64,000 nt of DNA from Terriglobia bacterium (GCA_009841225.1 VXMF01000011.1:223052-287051), one strand, 5' to 3'; shown: positions 36,000 through 45,797, counted from the stretch's first letter. Notes: generated by a model from the letters alone, not told the origin. Numbers and translations: made by a program.

Positions 36000-38900
36000 C
36001 TAGAAGATCAGCTTCATGCCGAACTGCACCTCGCGCCCGTCGCGGGCCGCGAGCACCCGCCCGAACCCGGGCGTTCCGAAGAAGATGTTCGGATTCAGGA
36101 AGTTCGGCGTATTTAGCAGGTTGAACAGCTCGGCGCGCAGCTGCAGCGTCGCTGCCTCGGCGATCCGGATGTCCTTCAGCACCGAGAAGTCCACGTTGGC
36201 AAGGCCGGGTCCGCTGATGATGTTGCGGCCAGCGTTCCCGAAGCTGCCGTACTCCGGCAGCGAGAACGCTCCCGGATCGAACCACTGCTGCGGATCCGGG
36301 CTGGCAAGGTTGGGGTTGGAGTTGACGCTCGGGCGGTCGCCCGCACCGAATCCGTAGCTCGAGCGGCCGGTGTTGGAATTGTCGAGCTCGCCCGGCAGCG
36401 CCACGGTGTATGGCTGGCCCGACTGCAGGGTGACGATGCCGTTCAGCTGCCAGCCGCCCAACAGCCGGGCGGCGGCTCCGGTCCAGCTGCCGCCCAGCGC
36501 ACGACCGGGGCCGAAGGGCAGCTGATAGACGAAGCCGCCCGTGAAGCGGTGCGGTACGTCGAAGCTGGAGCGCGCTCGCTCGGCCGCGATGTTGTTGCTG
36601 TCCTGAGGGTAGTTCGCATCTCCGGCCGAGGCGAAGAAGTTCGACGCGTTGTCTAGCGACTTGGACCACGTGTACGTGAACAAACCGGTCAGCCCGGTCT
36701 GCAGGCGGCATTGGAACTGCGCTTGCAGGCTGTGGTAGACGGAATCGAACCCGGACGCGATCAGGTTGATGTCGGAGAACGTCGGCAGCGGCCGATAGTT
36801 GGGCTGGGCGGGGGAGGGAGCCGCTTGGTTGACGTCGCGAGCGCCCACCAGCTTCGTGCCGCGCGTGCCGTTGTAGCCGATGCTGAGCACGGTGTCCTCA
36901 AGCACTTCGGACTGCACTGTGAAGTTCCATTGCTGGGCGTAGCTCGTGCGCATGTTTCGGTCGTAGGTCGTCACGCTCGGCGGGAGCGGCGCGGCTTGCC
37001 CTTCTGGCCAGGGTTGGCTGATCGTCAGCGGAGCCTGCAGGGACGGGATGAACAGCATGGCGTTGAAGAACGGCGGGTTGAAGTAGATGCCCTGGCCGGC
37101 CGCTAGATCCGAGAAGTTGTGGTAGACGCCCCAGCCGGCCCGAACCACGAGCCGATCAGTAGCGGCCGGTCGCAGCGCGACGCCGATGCGCGGGGCTAGG
37201 TTGTTGTTGTCCCGGTAGAAGCCGGAGCGGGGCACTCCGCTCTCGCCGACGCGCACGATCTGGCGGCTGCCGAGATCGAAGATCGAAGCCGCGTCCTGGG
37301 CATCAAAGGCCGGCTGGTTGTTCTCGTAGCGCAGCCCGAGCGTCAGCGTCAGCGCCCGCGACAGGCGCAGGGTGCCGGTTGCGAAGGCGCTGGCCGCGCC
37401 CGTTCGCGCAGCCTGCAGGTTGTCGCTCCTCGCGCCGAGCGTGTAGCTCGGCAGGCCGAAAAGCAGGTCGGCCAATGCGTTCTGCGTGTACGCGAGGTCC
37501 GTGAAGTACACGCTGCCCCTGGCGAGCACGTTGCGGAAGCCGTCCTGGCGGATACCGCGCTGCTCGAAGCCGAATTGCAGCAGGTGGCCCCCGTGCGAAT
37601 AGCTCAGCGTGTCGGAGATCTGCCAGGTGTTCACGGTGCTGACCTGGGGGTTGTTGAACTCCCCGCCGAGCGACGAATAGCCGGTGACTTGGAAGAAGCT
37701 CAGCCCCAGGTCGAGTTCGCGCGTGGCGAGGTCGGGCAGGCCGAGCGTGCTGTTCAGGCTGGTCCCGCTGTTCTCGTGCAGAGTCCGATTTCCGATTCGG
37801 TTGTAGCCGAAGCGCGCTTCGTTGATCCACTGCGGGCCTAGATTGTCGGTGTGCGAGATCATCGCGTTCTGGCCGCGTTGGTCCAGCAAGTTGCCGTAGC
37901 CCGGCACGGACGAGAACTGCTGGGCGGCGTACGGTTCGTGGTTATCGCTGTCGGCGAAGCTGTACCTGCCGGCCAGCTGCCCGCCGTCGCCGACGCGGCG
38001 GTCGAGTCGGACGTCGAACTTATTTGTGCTGTTCTCGCCTTCTGGCGCGGCCACGAAGTTCTGGCCAGGCGTGGGCCGGTTAGGCTCGGGGTAGAGATCG
38101 GCCACGGCCTGCCCGATAGGGTGCGCATAGGGCAGACGGGCGTTCGGAAACGGCTGTTGCGAGAAGAAGTTGATGGGCGCGTTGCCTGCGCTAGAGGAAA
38201 AATCCCCTTGGCGCTCTGCCTCGGTCGGCACGTTCGTGGTGCGGGTTTGGGCCCGCGTTTCGCGCAGGCCCTCGAAGTTCGCGAAGAAAAAGGTGGAATC
38301 GCGGGCGACCGGACCGCCTAGCGACGCCCCGAACTGGTGCCTGCGCAGCGTGGGCACGGGATCGCCAGGCCGGCTGAAGAAGTTGCGCGCGTCGAAGCGA
38401 TCGTTGCGAAGGAACTCGTACGCCGTGCCGTGAATCTCGTTCGTGCCTTGCTTGATCGCAACCGCGATCTGGCCACCGCTGTTTCGGCCCAGCCCGGCCT
38501 CCGAATTGGAAGTCTGGATGCGGAACTCACTCACGGCGTCGACCGGCGGGGCGAAGCTAAAGCTGTTCAGGATCGGGTCAATCGCGTAGGCGCCGTCGTA
38601 CAAGAACGAATTGGCTGACTCGCGGGCACCGTTGGTCTGGAATGCGAACCGGCCGCGCTCGCTGCCCGGCGAGCCCACAGCCGCCGGTGCCGTTCCGGGA
38701 ACCAGCAGTGACAGCTGCAAGAAGTTCCGGCCGTTCAACGGCAAGCTGACGATAAAGCGGTTGGGAATCACGTTGCCGATGGCCGCCTGGGTGGCTTCGA
38801 GAGCCGATGATTCGCCGGATACGGTGATCGCGTCGCTCGCGGGACCGACCTCCAGCACGAAGCTAGCCTCGGCCTCGCCGCCGATCGACAGCCGGATCGC

Positions 38901-39185
38901 TTCGTTGGAAACCGGGCGGAACCCTTCTGCCGAGACGCTGATTGAGTAGCTGCCCGGCGGAAGCGCCGGCACATTGTAGCGCCCGTTAGCGCTGCTGGTT
39001 GCGTATCTCGTCGCGCCGGTTTCGATCCTTCGCACCTCGACTTCCGCGCCGCCGACGACGGCGCTGCTGGAATCGAGAATCAGGCCGTGGATGCGGCCCT
39101 GGACCTGCTGGGCGGCGACATTCGCCGTCCCGATTAGCATGGCTAGCGCGGCTAGCGCGGCTCGCTGATATCTCACAACTTCCAT
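36000..39185 (-). CDS. Oar-like TonB-dependent outer-membrane receptor with carboxypeptidase-regulatory domain
   Basis: 1061 residues. A signal peptide (ALAALAMLIGTANVAAQ) is followed by a CarboxypepD-regulatory beta-sandwich (GLILDSSSAVVGGAEVEV, GRYNVPALPPGSYSISVSAEGF), then a plug-like domain (LPLNGRNFLQLSLLVPG, GARESANSFLYDGA) and a long beta-barrel ending in aromatic-rich strands (ELFNLLNTPNFLNPN, VQFGMKLIF). This is the expanded receptor family common in Acidobacteria, thought to import large glycans or oligopeptides. It ends in an aromatic residue, as BAM substrates do. No SusD-like partner is next to it, and the ligand is unknown. Confidence 0.92.
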   Translation of the reverse strand: MEVVRYQRAALAALAMLIGTANVAAQQVQGRIHGLILDSSSAVVGGAEVEVRRIETGATRYATSSANGRYNVPALPPGSYSISVSAEGFRPVSNEAIRLSIGGEAEASFVLEVGPASDAITVSGESSALEATQAAIGNVIPNRFIVSLPLNGRNFLQLSLLVPGTAPAAVGSPGSERGRFAFQTNGARESANSFLYDGAYAIDPILNSFSFAPPVDAVSEFRIQTSNSEAGLGRNSGGQIAVAIKQGTNEIHGTAYEFLRNDRFDARNFFSRPGDPVPTLRRHQFGASLGGPVARDSTFFFANFEGLRETRAQTRTTNVPTEAERQGDFSSSAGNAPINFFSQQPFPNARLPYAHPIGQAVADLYPEPNRPTPGQNFVAAPEGENSTNKFDVRLDRRVGDGGQLAGRYSFADSDNHEPYAAQQFSSVPGYGNLLDQRGQNAMISHTDNLGPQWINEARFGYNRIGNRTLHENSGTSLNSTLGLPDLATRELDLGLSFFQVTGYSSLGGEFNNPQVSTVNTWQISDTLSYSHGGHLLQFGFEQRGIRQDGFRNVLARGSVYFTDLAYTQNALADLLFGLPSYTLGARSDNLQAARTGAASAFATGTLRLSRALTLTLGLRYENNQPAFDAQDAASIFDLGSRQIVRVGESGVPRSGFYRDNNNLAPRIGVALRPAATDRLVVRAGWGVYHNFSDLAAGQGIYFNPPFFNAMLFIPSLQAPLTISQPWPEGQAAPLPPSVTTYDRNMRTSYAQQWNFTVQSEVLEDTVLSIGYNGTRGTKLVGARDVNQAAPSPAQPNYRPLPTFSDINLIASGFDSVYHSLQAQFQCRLQTGLTGLFTYTWSKSLDNASNFFASAGDANYPQDSNNIAAERARSSFDVPHRFTGGFVYQLPFGPGRALGGSWTGAAARLLGGWQLNGIVTLQSGQPYTVALPGELDNSNTGRSSYGFGAGDRPSVNSNPNLASPDPQQWFDPGAFSLPEYGSFGNAGRNIISGPGLANVDFSVLKDIRIAEAATLQLRAELFNLLNTPNFLNPNIFFGTPGFGRVLAARDGREVQFGMKLIF

Positions 39186-39558
39186 CCCATGTCAGAACTG
39201 GCGCACCGCTTGCGCAAGAGGTTAGCGCCAGCCGTTGCTTGATTCGATTCCCTCGTCATAGATGCCTCTCGAGGCCGAACGGCCGTCGCAAGAAACCATT
39301 GTGTATCACGATCGCCGCAGGAGACGGCACGCCGCCCGGGCGGCCTGACGGTCTTAAGTGGCGAAGGTTCCCTAGATTGTGGGCGGAGATGGCCAGTGCT
39401 TCGCTAGCCGAGCGCCGCGCAAGGATTCCAGTTAGGCGAGTCGGAACTTTGTGGGCCGCATTGGCACCATCGCGCCAGCTCTACAGCCCGGTGCCTAATC
39501 GCCATTCTAGCCGTCAGAGCGCAGTGTGGATGCGGGTGCTTCTCGCTAGAATGGAACC
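39186..39558. other. Divergent intergenic region between the TonB receptor and the S55 peptidase
   Basis: 373 bases between divergent genes. A TAGAAT lies at 39547-39552, just before the S55 start. Upstream of the receptor gene on the minus strand I find no clear promoter or ribosome site. No small gene or RNA is recognised. Confidence 0.5.
39547..39552 (+). promoter_or_regulatory. -10-like TAGAAT immediately before the S55 peptidase gene
   Basis: TAGAAT is followed after 6 bases by the TTG at 39559. The sequence just before the TTG (ATGGAACC) is not a good ribosome site, so a leaderless start is plausible. Confidence 0.4.
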
Positions 39559-41307
39559 TTGCACCGCCTTCTCACGCTGTTGGTTTTGCTTGCGGGCGTG
39601 CTCCCAGGCCAAGACTTCTTCCCCATCGAGCAGGTGCAGGCCGGCCAGCGCGGTGTCGGCCGCACGGTCTTCTCCGGCAGCGAGGTCGAGGAGTTCGATG
39701 TCGAGATTCTCGGTGTGCTGAAGAACTTCTCGGGCCCGAAGACATCGGTGATCTTCGCGCGCCTCGAAGGCGGCCCGCTCGCCGAAACGGGCGTGCTGGC
39801 TGGCATGAGCGGCAGTCCGGTCTATATCGACGGGCGCTTGGCGGGCGCGGTGGCCTTCATGTACCCGTTCTCGACCGAGCCGCTAGCTGGAATTCGACCG
39901 ATCGGTGAGATGGTCCGCGACGTCCCCTCGGAGAGCCAAGCCAGCGCCACGCCGCTGGAAGCATGGCGCGAGATCGCGGGGCTTCCGCCTCGCCGCCCGA
40001 AAGATCCTGGCGAGCGCTCCCGGCGGTTCCAGCCGATTGCCACTCCGGTGGCGCTCGGAGGTTTCTCTGAGCGCACGTTGGATGTGTTTCGGGACGAGTT
40101 CCGGCGGCTCGGATTGCAGCCGATGCAGGGCGCCGGGGGAGCGGTGGAGGTCGAGGCCCCGCAGCGTCCGGTGCCCGGTTCGATGATCAGCGTCGGGCTC
40201 ATTCGCGGCGACTTGGACTTCTCGGCCTCCGGGACGGTCACCCATATGCAGGGCGACACGGTATTCGCTCTAGGCCACCGGTTTCTCTCCGCCGGCACCA
40301 CCGAAATGCCGATGATGCAGGCTGCCGTGATGGCGTTGGTGCCGAACCTCAACTCGTCGTTCAAGCTCAGCGGCACGGGTCCGTTGATCGGCAAGATCAC
40401 GCTGGACCGCGAGGCAGGCATTGCCGGTGAGCTCGGGCCTGGTCCGTCCATGGTGCCCTGCACGATCCGGTTGCGGCAGTCGGGCGGGCAGCGCGCGGAC
40501 TATTCCATGGAACTCGTCCGCGACACTCAGCTCACGCCCTTCCTGTTGCAGCTCGCCCTGTTTTCTTCGATTAGCGTCAGCGAGCGTTCGCTCGGGCCTC
40601 TCACCGTGCAAATCCGCGGCGGCGTGGAGTTCAAGCACGGGCTTCCGCGCCTGGTGCTGGACGATATATACACCGGCAGCGGTGGCGTGGGCGCGGTGGC
40701 TGCGCTGTCGACGGCCGTTCCCCTGGCGTACCTGCTGGAGACGGGTCACGCCGGGCTGGAGATCGACTCGATCGACGTAGAGATCGAGGCCGAGCCTGCC
40801 GACCGCTACACCGACTTGGTGCGGGGCTGGCTTTCGCACGAGGCGGTGAGGCCGGGCGAGACTGTAGAGATTCGCATCGCCGCCAAGCAGCCCGATGGCA
40901 GCGAGCAGACGCACTCTGTCCCGTACGACGTCCCGGCCTCGCTCTCCGCCGGCCCGGTGCGGGTCACCATAGGCGACGCGTTCACGGCGAATCTGCAAAT
41001 GTGGCGCGGCCTGTTTGCGGGCCGCAAGGTGCGCGACGCCGCGTCCACGATTCGATTCCTGAACAGCCTCCGCGGAAGCGACCAGGCCTACCTGCGCGTG
41101 TGGCGGCGCAAGCGCTCGCTGTGGCTGCACTCTGACCACTTGAATTCGCCCCCGGCTTCGCTGCGCGCCGTCTTGGCGACGACCTCGGGCCGAGCTGCTG
41201 GCGCCCTCGATGCGCTCTCCACGACGATCGAAGACAGAAAGATCGAAGGATTCGGGGGCGTGGTCCGCGGGCGCCTCAACCTCCAGTTCGTGGTCACGGG
41301 CAGCTGA
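39559..41307 (+). CDS. Exported S55 (SpoIVB-like) serine peptidase domain protein
   Basis: 582 residues from a TTG start; the next residues HRLLTLLVLLAGVLPG form a signal peptide. The family catalytic motif GMSGSPVYIDGRLAGAVAF (nucleophile Ser) and the later ALGHRFLSAGT (catalytic His) define the SpoIVB peptidase S55 domain, about residues 20-300. The C-terminal half is beta-rich and unassigned. SpoIVB signals across the forespore membrane in sporulating Firmicutes, but this organism is not expected to sporulate, so the substrate must be different. The next gene is 11 bases downstream and also exported, so the two likely act together. Confidence 0.85.
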   Translation: MHRLLTLLVLLAGVLPGQDFFPIEQVQAGQRGVGRTVFSGSEVEEFDVEILGVLKNFSGPKTSVIFARLEGGPLAETGVLAGMSGSPVYIDGRLAGAVAFMYPFSTEPLAGIRPIGEMVRDVPSESQASATPLEAWREIAGLPPRRPKDPGERSRRFQPIATPVALGGFSERTLDVFRDEFRRLGLQPMQGAGGAVEVEAPQRPVPGSMISVGLIRGDLDFSASGTVTHMQGDTVFALGHRFLSAGTTEMPMMQAAVMALVPNLNSSFKLSGTGPLIGKITLDREAGIAGELGPGPSMVPCTIRLRQSGGQRADYSMELVRDTQLTPFLLQLALFSSISVSERSLGPLTVQIRGGVEFKHGLPRLVLDDIYTGSGGVGAVAALSTAVPLAYLLETGHAGLEIDSIDVEIEAEPADRYTDLVRGWLSHEAVRPGETVEIRIAAKQPDGSEQTHSVPYDVPASLSAGPVRVTIGDAFTANLQMWRGLFAGRKVRDAASTIRFLNSLRGSDQAYLRVWRRKRSLWLHSDHLNSPPASLRAVLATTSGRAAGALDALSTTIEDRKIEGFGGVVRGRLNLQFVVTGS

Positions 41308-41318
41308 CGGAACGTAGG

Positions 41319-43484
41319 ATGCGCTGGCTCGCCTTTCCGTTGCTGGTTGCGCTGCAAGCGGGCGTGGCCTCGGGCGCCGCCACGCAGAGCTGGGAGCTGT
41401 CGACCTACGGCCAGTTCTTGGCGGGCACGTTCACGAACATCGCCTTGGAGCGCGACGGCGTCGTCCGGGTGGCCCCGTCGCTCGATGTCGTGCATGAGTC
41501 TGAACAAGCCGTGGTCTGGTCGATGGCGCGCTCGCCGGACGGCAGCGTGTACTACGGGACCGGGCACCAGGGAGCGGTGTTTCGCGTTGCGCCGGAAGGT
41601 TCCGGCAAACTGCTGTGGAAGGCTCCGGAGATCGAGGTCTTTGCCCTATCCGTCGGTCCGGACGGAGTCCTGTACGTCGGCACCTCTCCAAAGGGCAAGG
41701 TGTACAAGGTTACTGCGGACGGGGCCTCCAGCGAGTTCTTCGACCCCGGCGAGGAGTACATCTGGTCGCTGGCGTTCGACGCGCAGGGCCGCCTTCACGT
41801 GGGTACGGGCGCCGGCGGCAAGGTCTATCGCGTGACGCAAGACGGCACGGGTCGGGCTTGGTTCGAGTCCGGCCAGCGCCACGTGATGAGCCTCGCGCTC
41901 GATGCCGCTGGCAACGTGCTCGTCGGAACCGACCCCGACGGAATTCTCTACCGGGTCTCGCCGGAAGGCAGGGCATTCGCCCTGCACGATTCGGATCTGC
42001 CGGAAGTGAGGGCGATTGCGGTCGGCGAAGACGGCGCGATCTTCTTCGCTGCGATGGGAGGCGGCATGGATCGCATCCTGCAGGCCATACCCGATCAGCA
42101 GGCTCCCGTCGCGGGTACGGCCACGATCGCGCCGGCAGGTGCCGCGGTTGCCGCCCAGGGGGTCACGTCGGTGGTCAGCTATGCGCAGCAGCCTCAAGTG
42201 GTCTACGCCGGCGAGCGCTCGGCATTGATGAAGATCGTTGACGGACAGGCTGTGGAGAAGCTGTGGACGTCCAACGAAGAGCAACTCTTGGGCATGTCGC
42301 TGGGCGCTGCCAGCGATGCGGGCGTGCTGTTCGCAACCGATCGCGGAGGGCGCATTTACCGGACTGGATCGGACCGGCGGCTAAGCTTGGTCTCGCAGAC
42401 CGGCAAGTCCCAGATGACAGTGCTGCTGGGCGGCGGCGACGGAATGCTCGCCGGATCCGCCCATGGCGGCGCCCTCTACCGGTTGAGTTCCCGGCCCGCC
42501 GCCAGCGGAGTCTACGAGACAGCGCCGCGCGACACCGGCGGGGTCTCGTCTTGGGGGCAGCTCTCGTGGCGTGCCAGTGTCCCGGACGGCGCGCAGCTGG
42601 AGATTCGCACCCGCAGCGGGAACATGCATCGGCCCGGCCCGGGTTGGAGCCCGTGGTCCGAGCCGCTGCCTGACAGCGACGGTTCTGCGGTATCCTCGCC
42701 GCCGGCAAGATTCTTGCAGTGGCAGGCGACCTTGCGGGGTGACGCGAGACTGAGTTCGGTGCGCGTGCACTACCTGCCGCAGAACTCTGCCCCGGTCGTG
42801 CGGTCGGTCAACGTGGTGCCCGAAACCACCCAGGCGGATTCGGCGTCCGAGAGCCAGTCCTCCAGCGCTACCAGCAGCTACAGCATCACCGTCTCGGCCT
42901 CTGGCGAGTCGTCTCCTCCCACGCCCACGCCCCAACAGGCCGGCGCGGCGTCGGTGCGCAAGCTGGCCGTGATCTGGAGCGCTCAAGACCCCGACGGCGA
43001 CAAGCTCCGTGCCGAGGTGTCGTTTCGCGGCGAGGGTGAGACCGTTTGGAAGACCATCCGCAAGGATCTGCCGGGGCCGAAGTTCTCGATTGATAGCGAT
43101 GCGCTTGCCGACGGCCGCTACGAGTTTCGCGTGCGCGTGGACGATGGCTTGGTCAATTCCGCCGAGCGGTCGCTGAGCGCCGACAGGATCAGCGGCCCGG
43201 TGCTGGTGGACCAGACGCCTCCCAGCGTCACGGTGCTGGCTTCCGGCGCCGGCGGCGAGCCGCGCTTTCAGGCCAGCGATTTGGCTTCGGCCATTCGAGT
43301 CGCCGAATACTCGGTGGATGCCGGCGACTGGAAGCCCCTTCTCTCCGACGACGGGATCTTAGATGCTCGTACCGAGACCTTCACCCTGCGGTTGGGAGAC
43401 TTGGAGCCGGGCGAGCATCTGGTCGTTCTGCGCGTGCGCGACCGGGCCGGCAACACAGCTCTAGGCAAGGCGCTCTTGCGCTGA
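41319..43484 (+). CDS. Exported beta-propeller protein with C-terminal Ig/FN3-like region
   Basis: 721 residues. A signal peptide (WLAFPLLVALQAGVASGA) is followed by repeated propeller blades with the pattern (D/S)GxLYVGT (GSVYYGTGHQG, GVLYVGTSPKGKVYKV, GRLHVGTGAGGKVYRV, GNVLVGTDPDGILYRV). A Ser/Thr/Gln-rich linker at about 500-540 precedes a calcium-like AQDPDGDKLRAEV segment and Ig-like strands (YEFRVRVDDGLVNSAERS). It has no recognised catalytic residues. It is 11 bases after the S55 peptidase, so it may be a substrate, an anchor or a carbohydrate-binding partner. No domain assignment beyond the propeller is safe. Confidence 0.8.
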   Translation: MRWLAFPLLVALQAGVASGAATQSWELSTYGQFLAGTFTNIALERDGVVRVAPSLDVVHESEQAVVWSMARSPDGSVYYGTGHQGAVFRVAPEGSGKLLWKAPEIEVFALSVGPDGVLYVGTSPKGKVYKVTADGASSEFFDPGEEYIWSLAFDAQGRLHVGTGAGGKVYRVTQDGTGRAWFESGQRHVMSLALDAAGNVLVGTDPDGILYRVSPEGRAFALHDSDLPEVRAIAVGEDGAIFFAAMGGGMDRILQAIPDQQAPVAGTATIAPAGAAVAAQGVTSVVSYAQQPQVVYAGERSALMKIVDGQAVEKLWTSNEEQLLGMSLGAASDAGVLFATDRGGRIYRTGSDRRLSLVSQTGKSQMTVLLGGGDGMLAGSAHGGALYRLSSRPAASGVYETAPRDTGGVSSWGQLSWRASVPDGAQLEIRTRSGNMHRPGPGWSPWSEPLPDSDGSAVSSPPARFLQWQATLRGDARLSSVRVHYLPQNSAPVVRSVNVVPETTQADSASESQSSSATSSYSITVSASGESSPPTPTPQQAGAASVRKLAVIWSAQDPDGDKLRAEVSFRGEGETVWKTIRKDLPGPKFSIDSDALADGRYEFRVRVDDGLVNSAERSLSADRISGPVLVDQTPPSVTVLASGAGGEPRFQASDLASAIRVAEYSVDAGDWKPLLSDDGILDARTETFTLRLGDLEPGEHLVVLRVRDRAGNTALGKALLR

Positions 43485-43638
43485 GCCCCGCGCCCTGGCG
43501 CGTCATTGTTACCCAACTGTTACACACGGCGAATCGCCGCGTTGGTATCTTGAGCATTCTTGGGTTGCACCCGATGCGGCGCCTGCCGCCTCGTCGCACC
43601 TGAAGTTCCCGCCAGCGAGCGTTGGAGGCCAGAGCTAC

Positions 43639-44532
43639 GTGAACGATGCCCCGCAGACACCTTTCTTGAATTTCGGCGACCGGTCGAGGCTGAACATGGG
43701 CACCACGATCGCGCTGGGCCTCTTCCACGTAGGCGCGCTGGCCGCGCCGTTCTTTTTCACGTGGACGAACTTGGCCGTGGCGATCGGACTGTACTGGGTG
43801 TCAATGAGCTGGGGCATCGGAATGGGCTATCACCGCTTGCACACGCACCGCGGCTACAAGGTTCCCAAGCCATTGGAGTACTTCCTGGCGGTCTGCGGCA
43901 CGCTGGCACTGGAGGGCGGCCCGATCTACTGGGTGGCGGCGCACCGTTGCCACCACCAGCACTCTGACACAGATCACGATCCCCACACTCCGCGTCACGG
44001 CGGATTCTGGGCGCACATGGGCTGGATCCTGTTCGGCGAGACGATGCATTCCAGCACGGCCCTGGCGGACAAGTATGCTCCCGACTTGGGCAAGGACCGG
44101 TTTTACCGAGTGCTTAGTGCTTGGCATTGGGTCCCGCTGACAGTCCTAGGTGTTGCGATCTTGCTGCTTGGAGGCGTCGGGATGATGCTGTGGGCCATCC
44201 CGTTGCGGGTGGTCGCCGGCTTGCACGCGACATGGCTGGTCAACTCGGCCACGCACATGTGGGGCAGGCGCCGGTTCGAGACCACGGATGACTCGCGCAA
44301 CCTATGGTGGGTCGCGCTCGTTTCGTTCGGCGAAGGCTGGCACAACAACCACCATGCCAATCCGGTCTCGGCACGGCACGGGGTTGCTTGGTACGAGCTG
44401 GACCTGACTTTCTGGCAGATTCGCCTGCTTGAGAAGCTGCGCATCGCCAAGTCGGTCTACGCGCCCGGCTTGGCGGAACTGGAGAGTCCGCAGCAAGAGG
44501 GCGTGGTGCCCGGCCTGAAGGCGGCCGCGTAA
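43639..44532 (+). CDS. Acyl-CoA/acyl-lipid delta-9-type fatty acid desaturase
   Basis: 297 residues from a GTG, with GGAGG 10 bases upstream. The integral-membrane desaturase histidine boxes are HRLHTH, HRCHHQHSD and GWHNNHHAN, which hold the diiron site. Hydrophobic segments surround them (TIALGLFHVGALAAPFFFTW, VPLTVLGVAILLLGGVGMML in parts). It introduces a double bond into membrane fatty acids using oxygen, raising fluidity in the cold, so the organism is at least microaerobic. No thioredoxin or cytochrome b5 domain is fused. Confidence 0.93.
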   Translation: MNDAPQTPFLNFGDRSRLNMGTTIALGLFHVGALAAPFFFTWTNLAVAIGLYWVSMSWGIGMGYHRLHTHRGYKVPKPLEYFLAVCGTLALEGGPIYWVAAHRCHHQHSDTDHDPHTPRHGGFWAHMGWILFGETMHSSTALADKYAPDLGKDRFYRVLSAWHWVPLTVLGVAILLLGGVGMMLWAIPLRVVAGLHATWLVNSATHMWGRRRFETTDDSRNLWWVALVSFGEGWHNNHHANPVSARHGVAWYELDLTFWQIRLLEKLRIAKSVYAPGLAELESPQQEGVVPGLKAAA

Positions 44533-44658
44533 GCTCCCTCGGGGTGCTCTCGTTGATCGCGACTCGCGGGGTTCCGCGCTACGTTCGCGCCCCGGCTTCG
44601 CGGGTGCCGTCGTTGGCATCGGCGGGCTGATTCCCGTACGGCCGGCGCGGGCCGTCCT

Positions 44659-44681
44659 GCGCGCAGCGTCGGGCTGCGCGC
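44659..44681 (+). terminator. Perfect 9-bp GC-rich hairpin after the desaturase gene
   Basis: GCGCGCAGC (44659-44667), loop GTCGG, GCTGCGCGC (44673-44681). It lies in the 179-base gap between the desaturase and the NHL-repeat gene, which contains further GC inverted repeats. No T-run follows, so it may be a Rho-independent terminator of weak type, an mRNA stabiliser, or a protein-binding site. Confidence 0.4.
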
Positions 44682-44717
44682 TCAGATCGCTTCGCCCGGG
44701 GAGATTGTCGCGTGAGA

Positions 44718-44723
44718 TATGCT
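44718..44723 (+). promoter_or_regulatory. -10-like TATGCT immediately before the NHL-repeat gene
   Basis: TATGCT followed after 6 bases by the ATG at 44730. A GTG at 44712, upstream of this element, has GGGGAG before it, so the alternative is a normal leadered start there. Confidence 0.35.
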
Positions 44724-44729
44724 TACCGC

Positions 44730-45797
44730 ATGCGACTGATTCTGGCTTTCCTCTTCGCATCGTCTGGATTGCTGGCCGGTATCACCGAGACGCTCGCGGG
44801 CACCAGCGTTTCCGGCGCCACGGGAGATGGCGGTCCGGCGACCGCCGCCCGGGTCGGCAATCCCTACGGCCTCACGTTGGGCCCGGATGGTGCGCTGTAC
44901 GTTTGCGAGATCGACACCGACCGGATCCGTCGCGTTGACATGGATGACGGCACGATTTCGACGGTTGTCGGGACGGGGGAGGCCGGATACTCCGGCGACG
45001 GCGGGCTGGCTCTTGAGGCCAAGCTCAATGACCCGTATGAAGTCCGTTTCGATGACGATGGCAACATGTACTTCGTCGAGATGCTCAGTGCTGTGGTCCG
45101 AATGGTTGATGCCGATGACGGAACAATCACGACGATTGCCGGCACCGGCGAGCGCGGGTTCTCCGGCGACGGCGGCCCGGCGGTTGAGGCGACATTCAAC
45201 CGTCCGCACTCGATTGCACTGGATGGCAACGGCGCCTTGTATGTCGCTGACATCGGCAATCACAGGATCCGGCGGGTCGACCTTGCAACTGGAACCGTGA
45301 CTACGTTTGCCGGCACGGGTGAGCGCGAGCCTACGCCGGACGGCGCACCTCTGGCCGGAACGCCGCTCAACGGCCCGCGCGCGCTCGCGTTCGCACCTGA
45401 CGGAGACATGTACATCGCCCTGCGCGAGGGCAATGCCGTGTATCGGCTGGACATGCAGGCGCAGCGCCTCCACCACGTCGCCGGGACCGGCGCCAAGGGC
45501 TACACCGGCGACGGTGGGCCTGCAACCGAGGCCACCCTGGCGGGCCCGAAGGGCATTGAGGTCGGCCCCGACCTGGCCGTTTATCTTGCCGATACCGAGA
45601 ATCACGCGATTCGCCGGATCGATGCCGCCAGCGGCGTCATCTCGACGGTGGCGGGCGACGGGACGGTCCATGACGGCCCGGACGGCGATCCGCTCAAATG
45701 TGGCCTGGCGCGGCCCCACGGTGTCTACGTGGACCGAGCGGGCAACGTCTACATCGGGGACAGCGAGAACCATCGGGTCCGCATCGTGCGCCCTTAG
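44730..45797 (+). CDS. Exported NHL-repeat beta-propeller protein
   Basis: About 355 residues from the ATG at 44730 (or 361 from the GTG at 44712); the N terminus RLILAFLFASSGLLAG is a signal peptide. Five to six NHL blades repeat the pattern GTG-x-x-G-x-x-GDGGPA-x-EA...NxPxxxxxDxxGxLYVAD...IRRVD, for example GERGFSGDGGPAVEA and ALYVADIGNHRIRRVD. It has no catalytic motif. Such propellers usually bind protein, carbohydrate or act as lyase scaffolds. A convergent arrangement with nusB follows, via the small ABM-like gene. The function is unknown. Confidence 0.85.
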   Translation: MRLILAFLFASSGLLAGITETLAGTSVSGATGDGGPATAARVGNPYGLTLGPDGALYVCEIDTDRIRRVDMDDGTISTVVGTGEAGYSGDGGLALEAKLNDPYEVRFDDDGNMYFVEMLSAVVRMVDADDGTITTIAGTGERGFSGDGGPAVEATFNRPHSIALDGNGALYVADIGNHRIRRVDLATGTVTTFAGTGEREPTPDGAPLAGTPLNGPRALAFAPDGDMYIALREGNAVYRLDMQAQRLHHVAGTGAKGYTGDGGPATEATLAGPKGIEVGPDLAVYLADTENHAIRRIDAASGVISTVAGDGTVHDGPDGDPLKCGLARPHGVYVDRAGNVYIGDSENHRVRIVRP

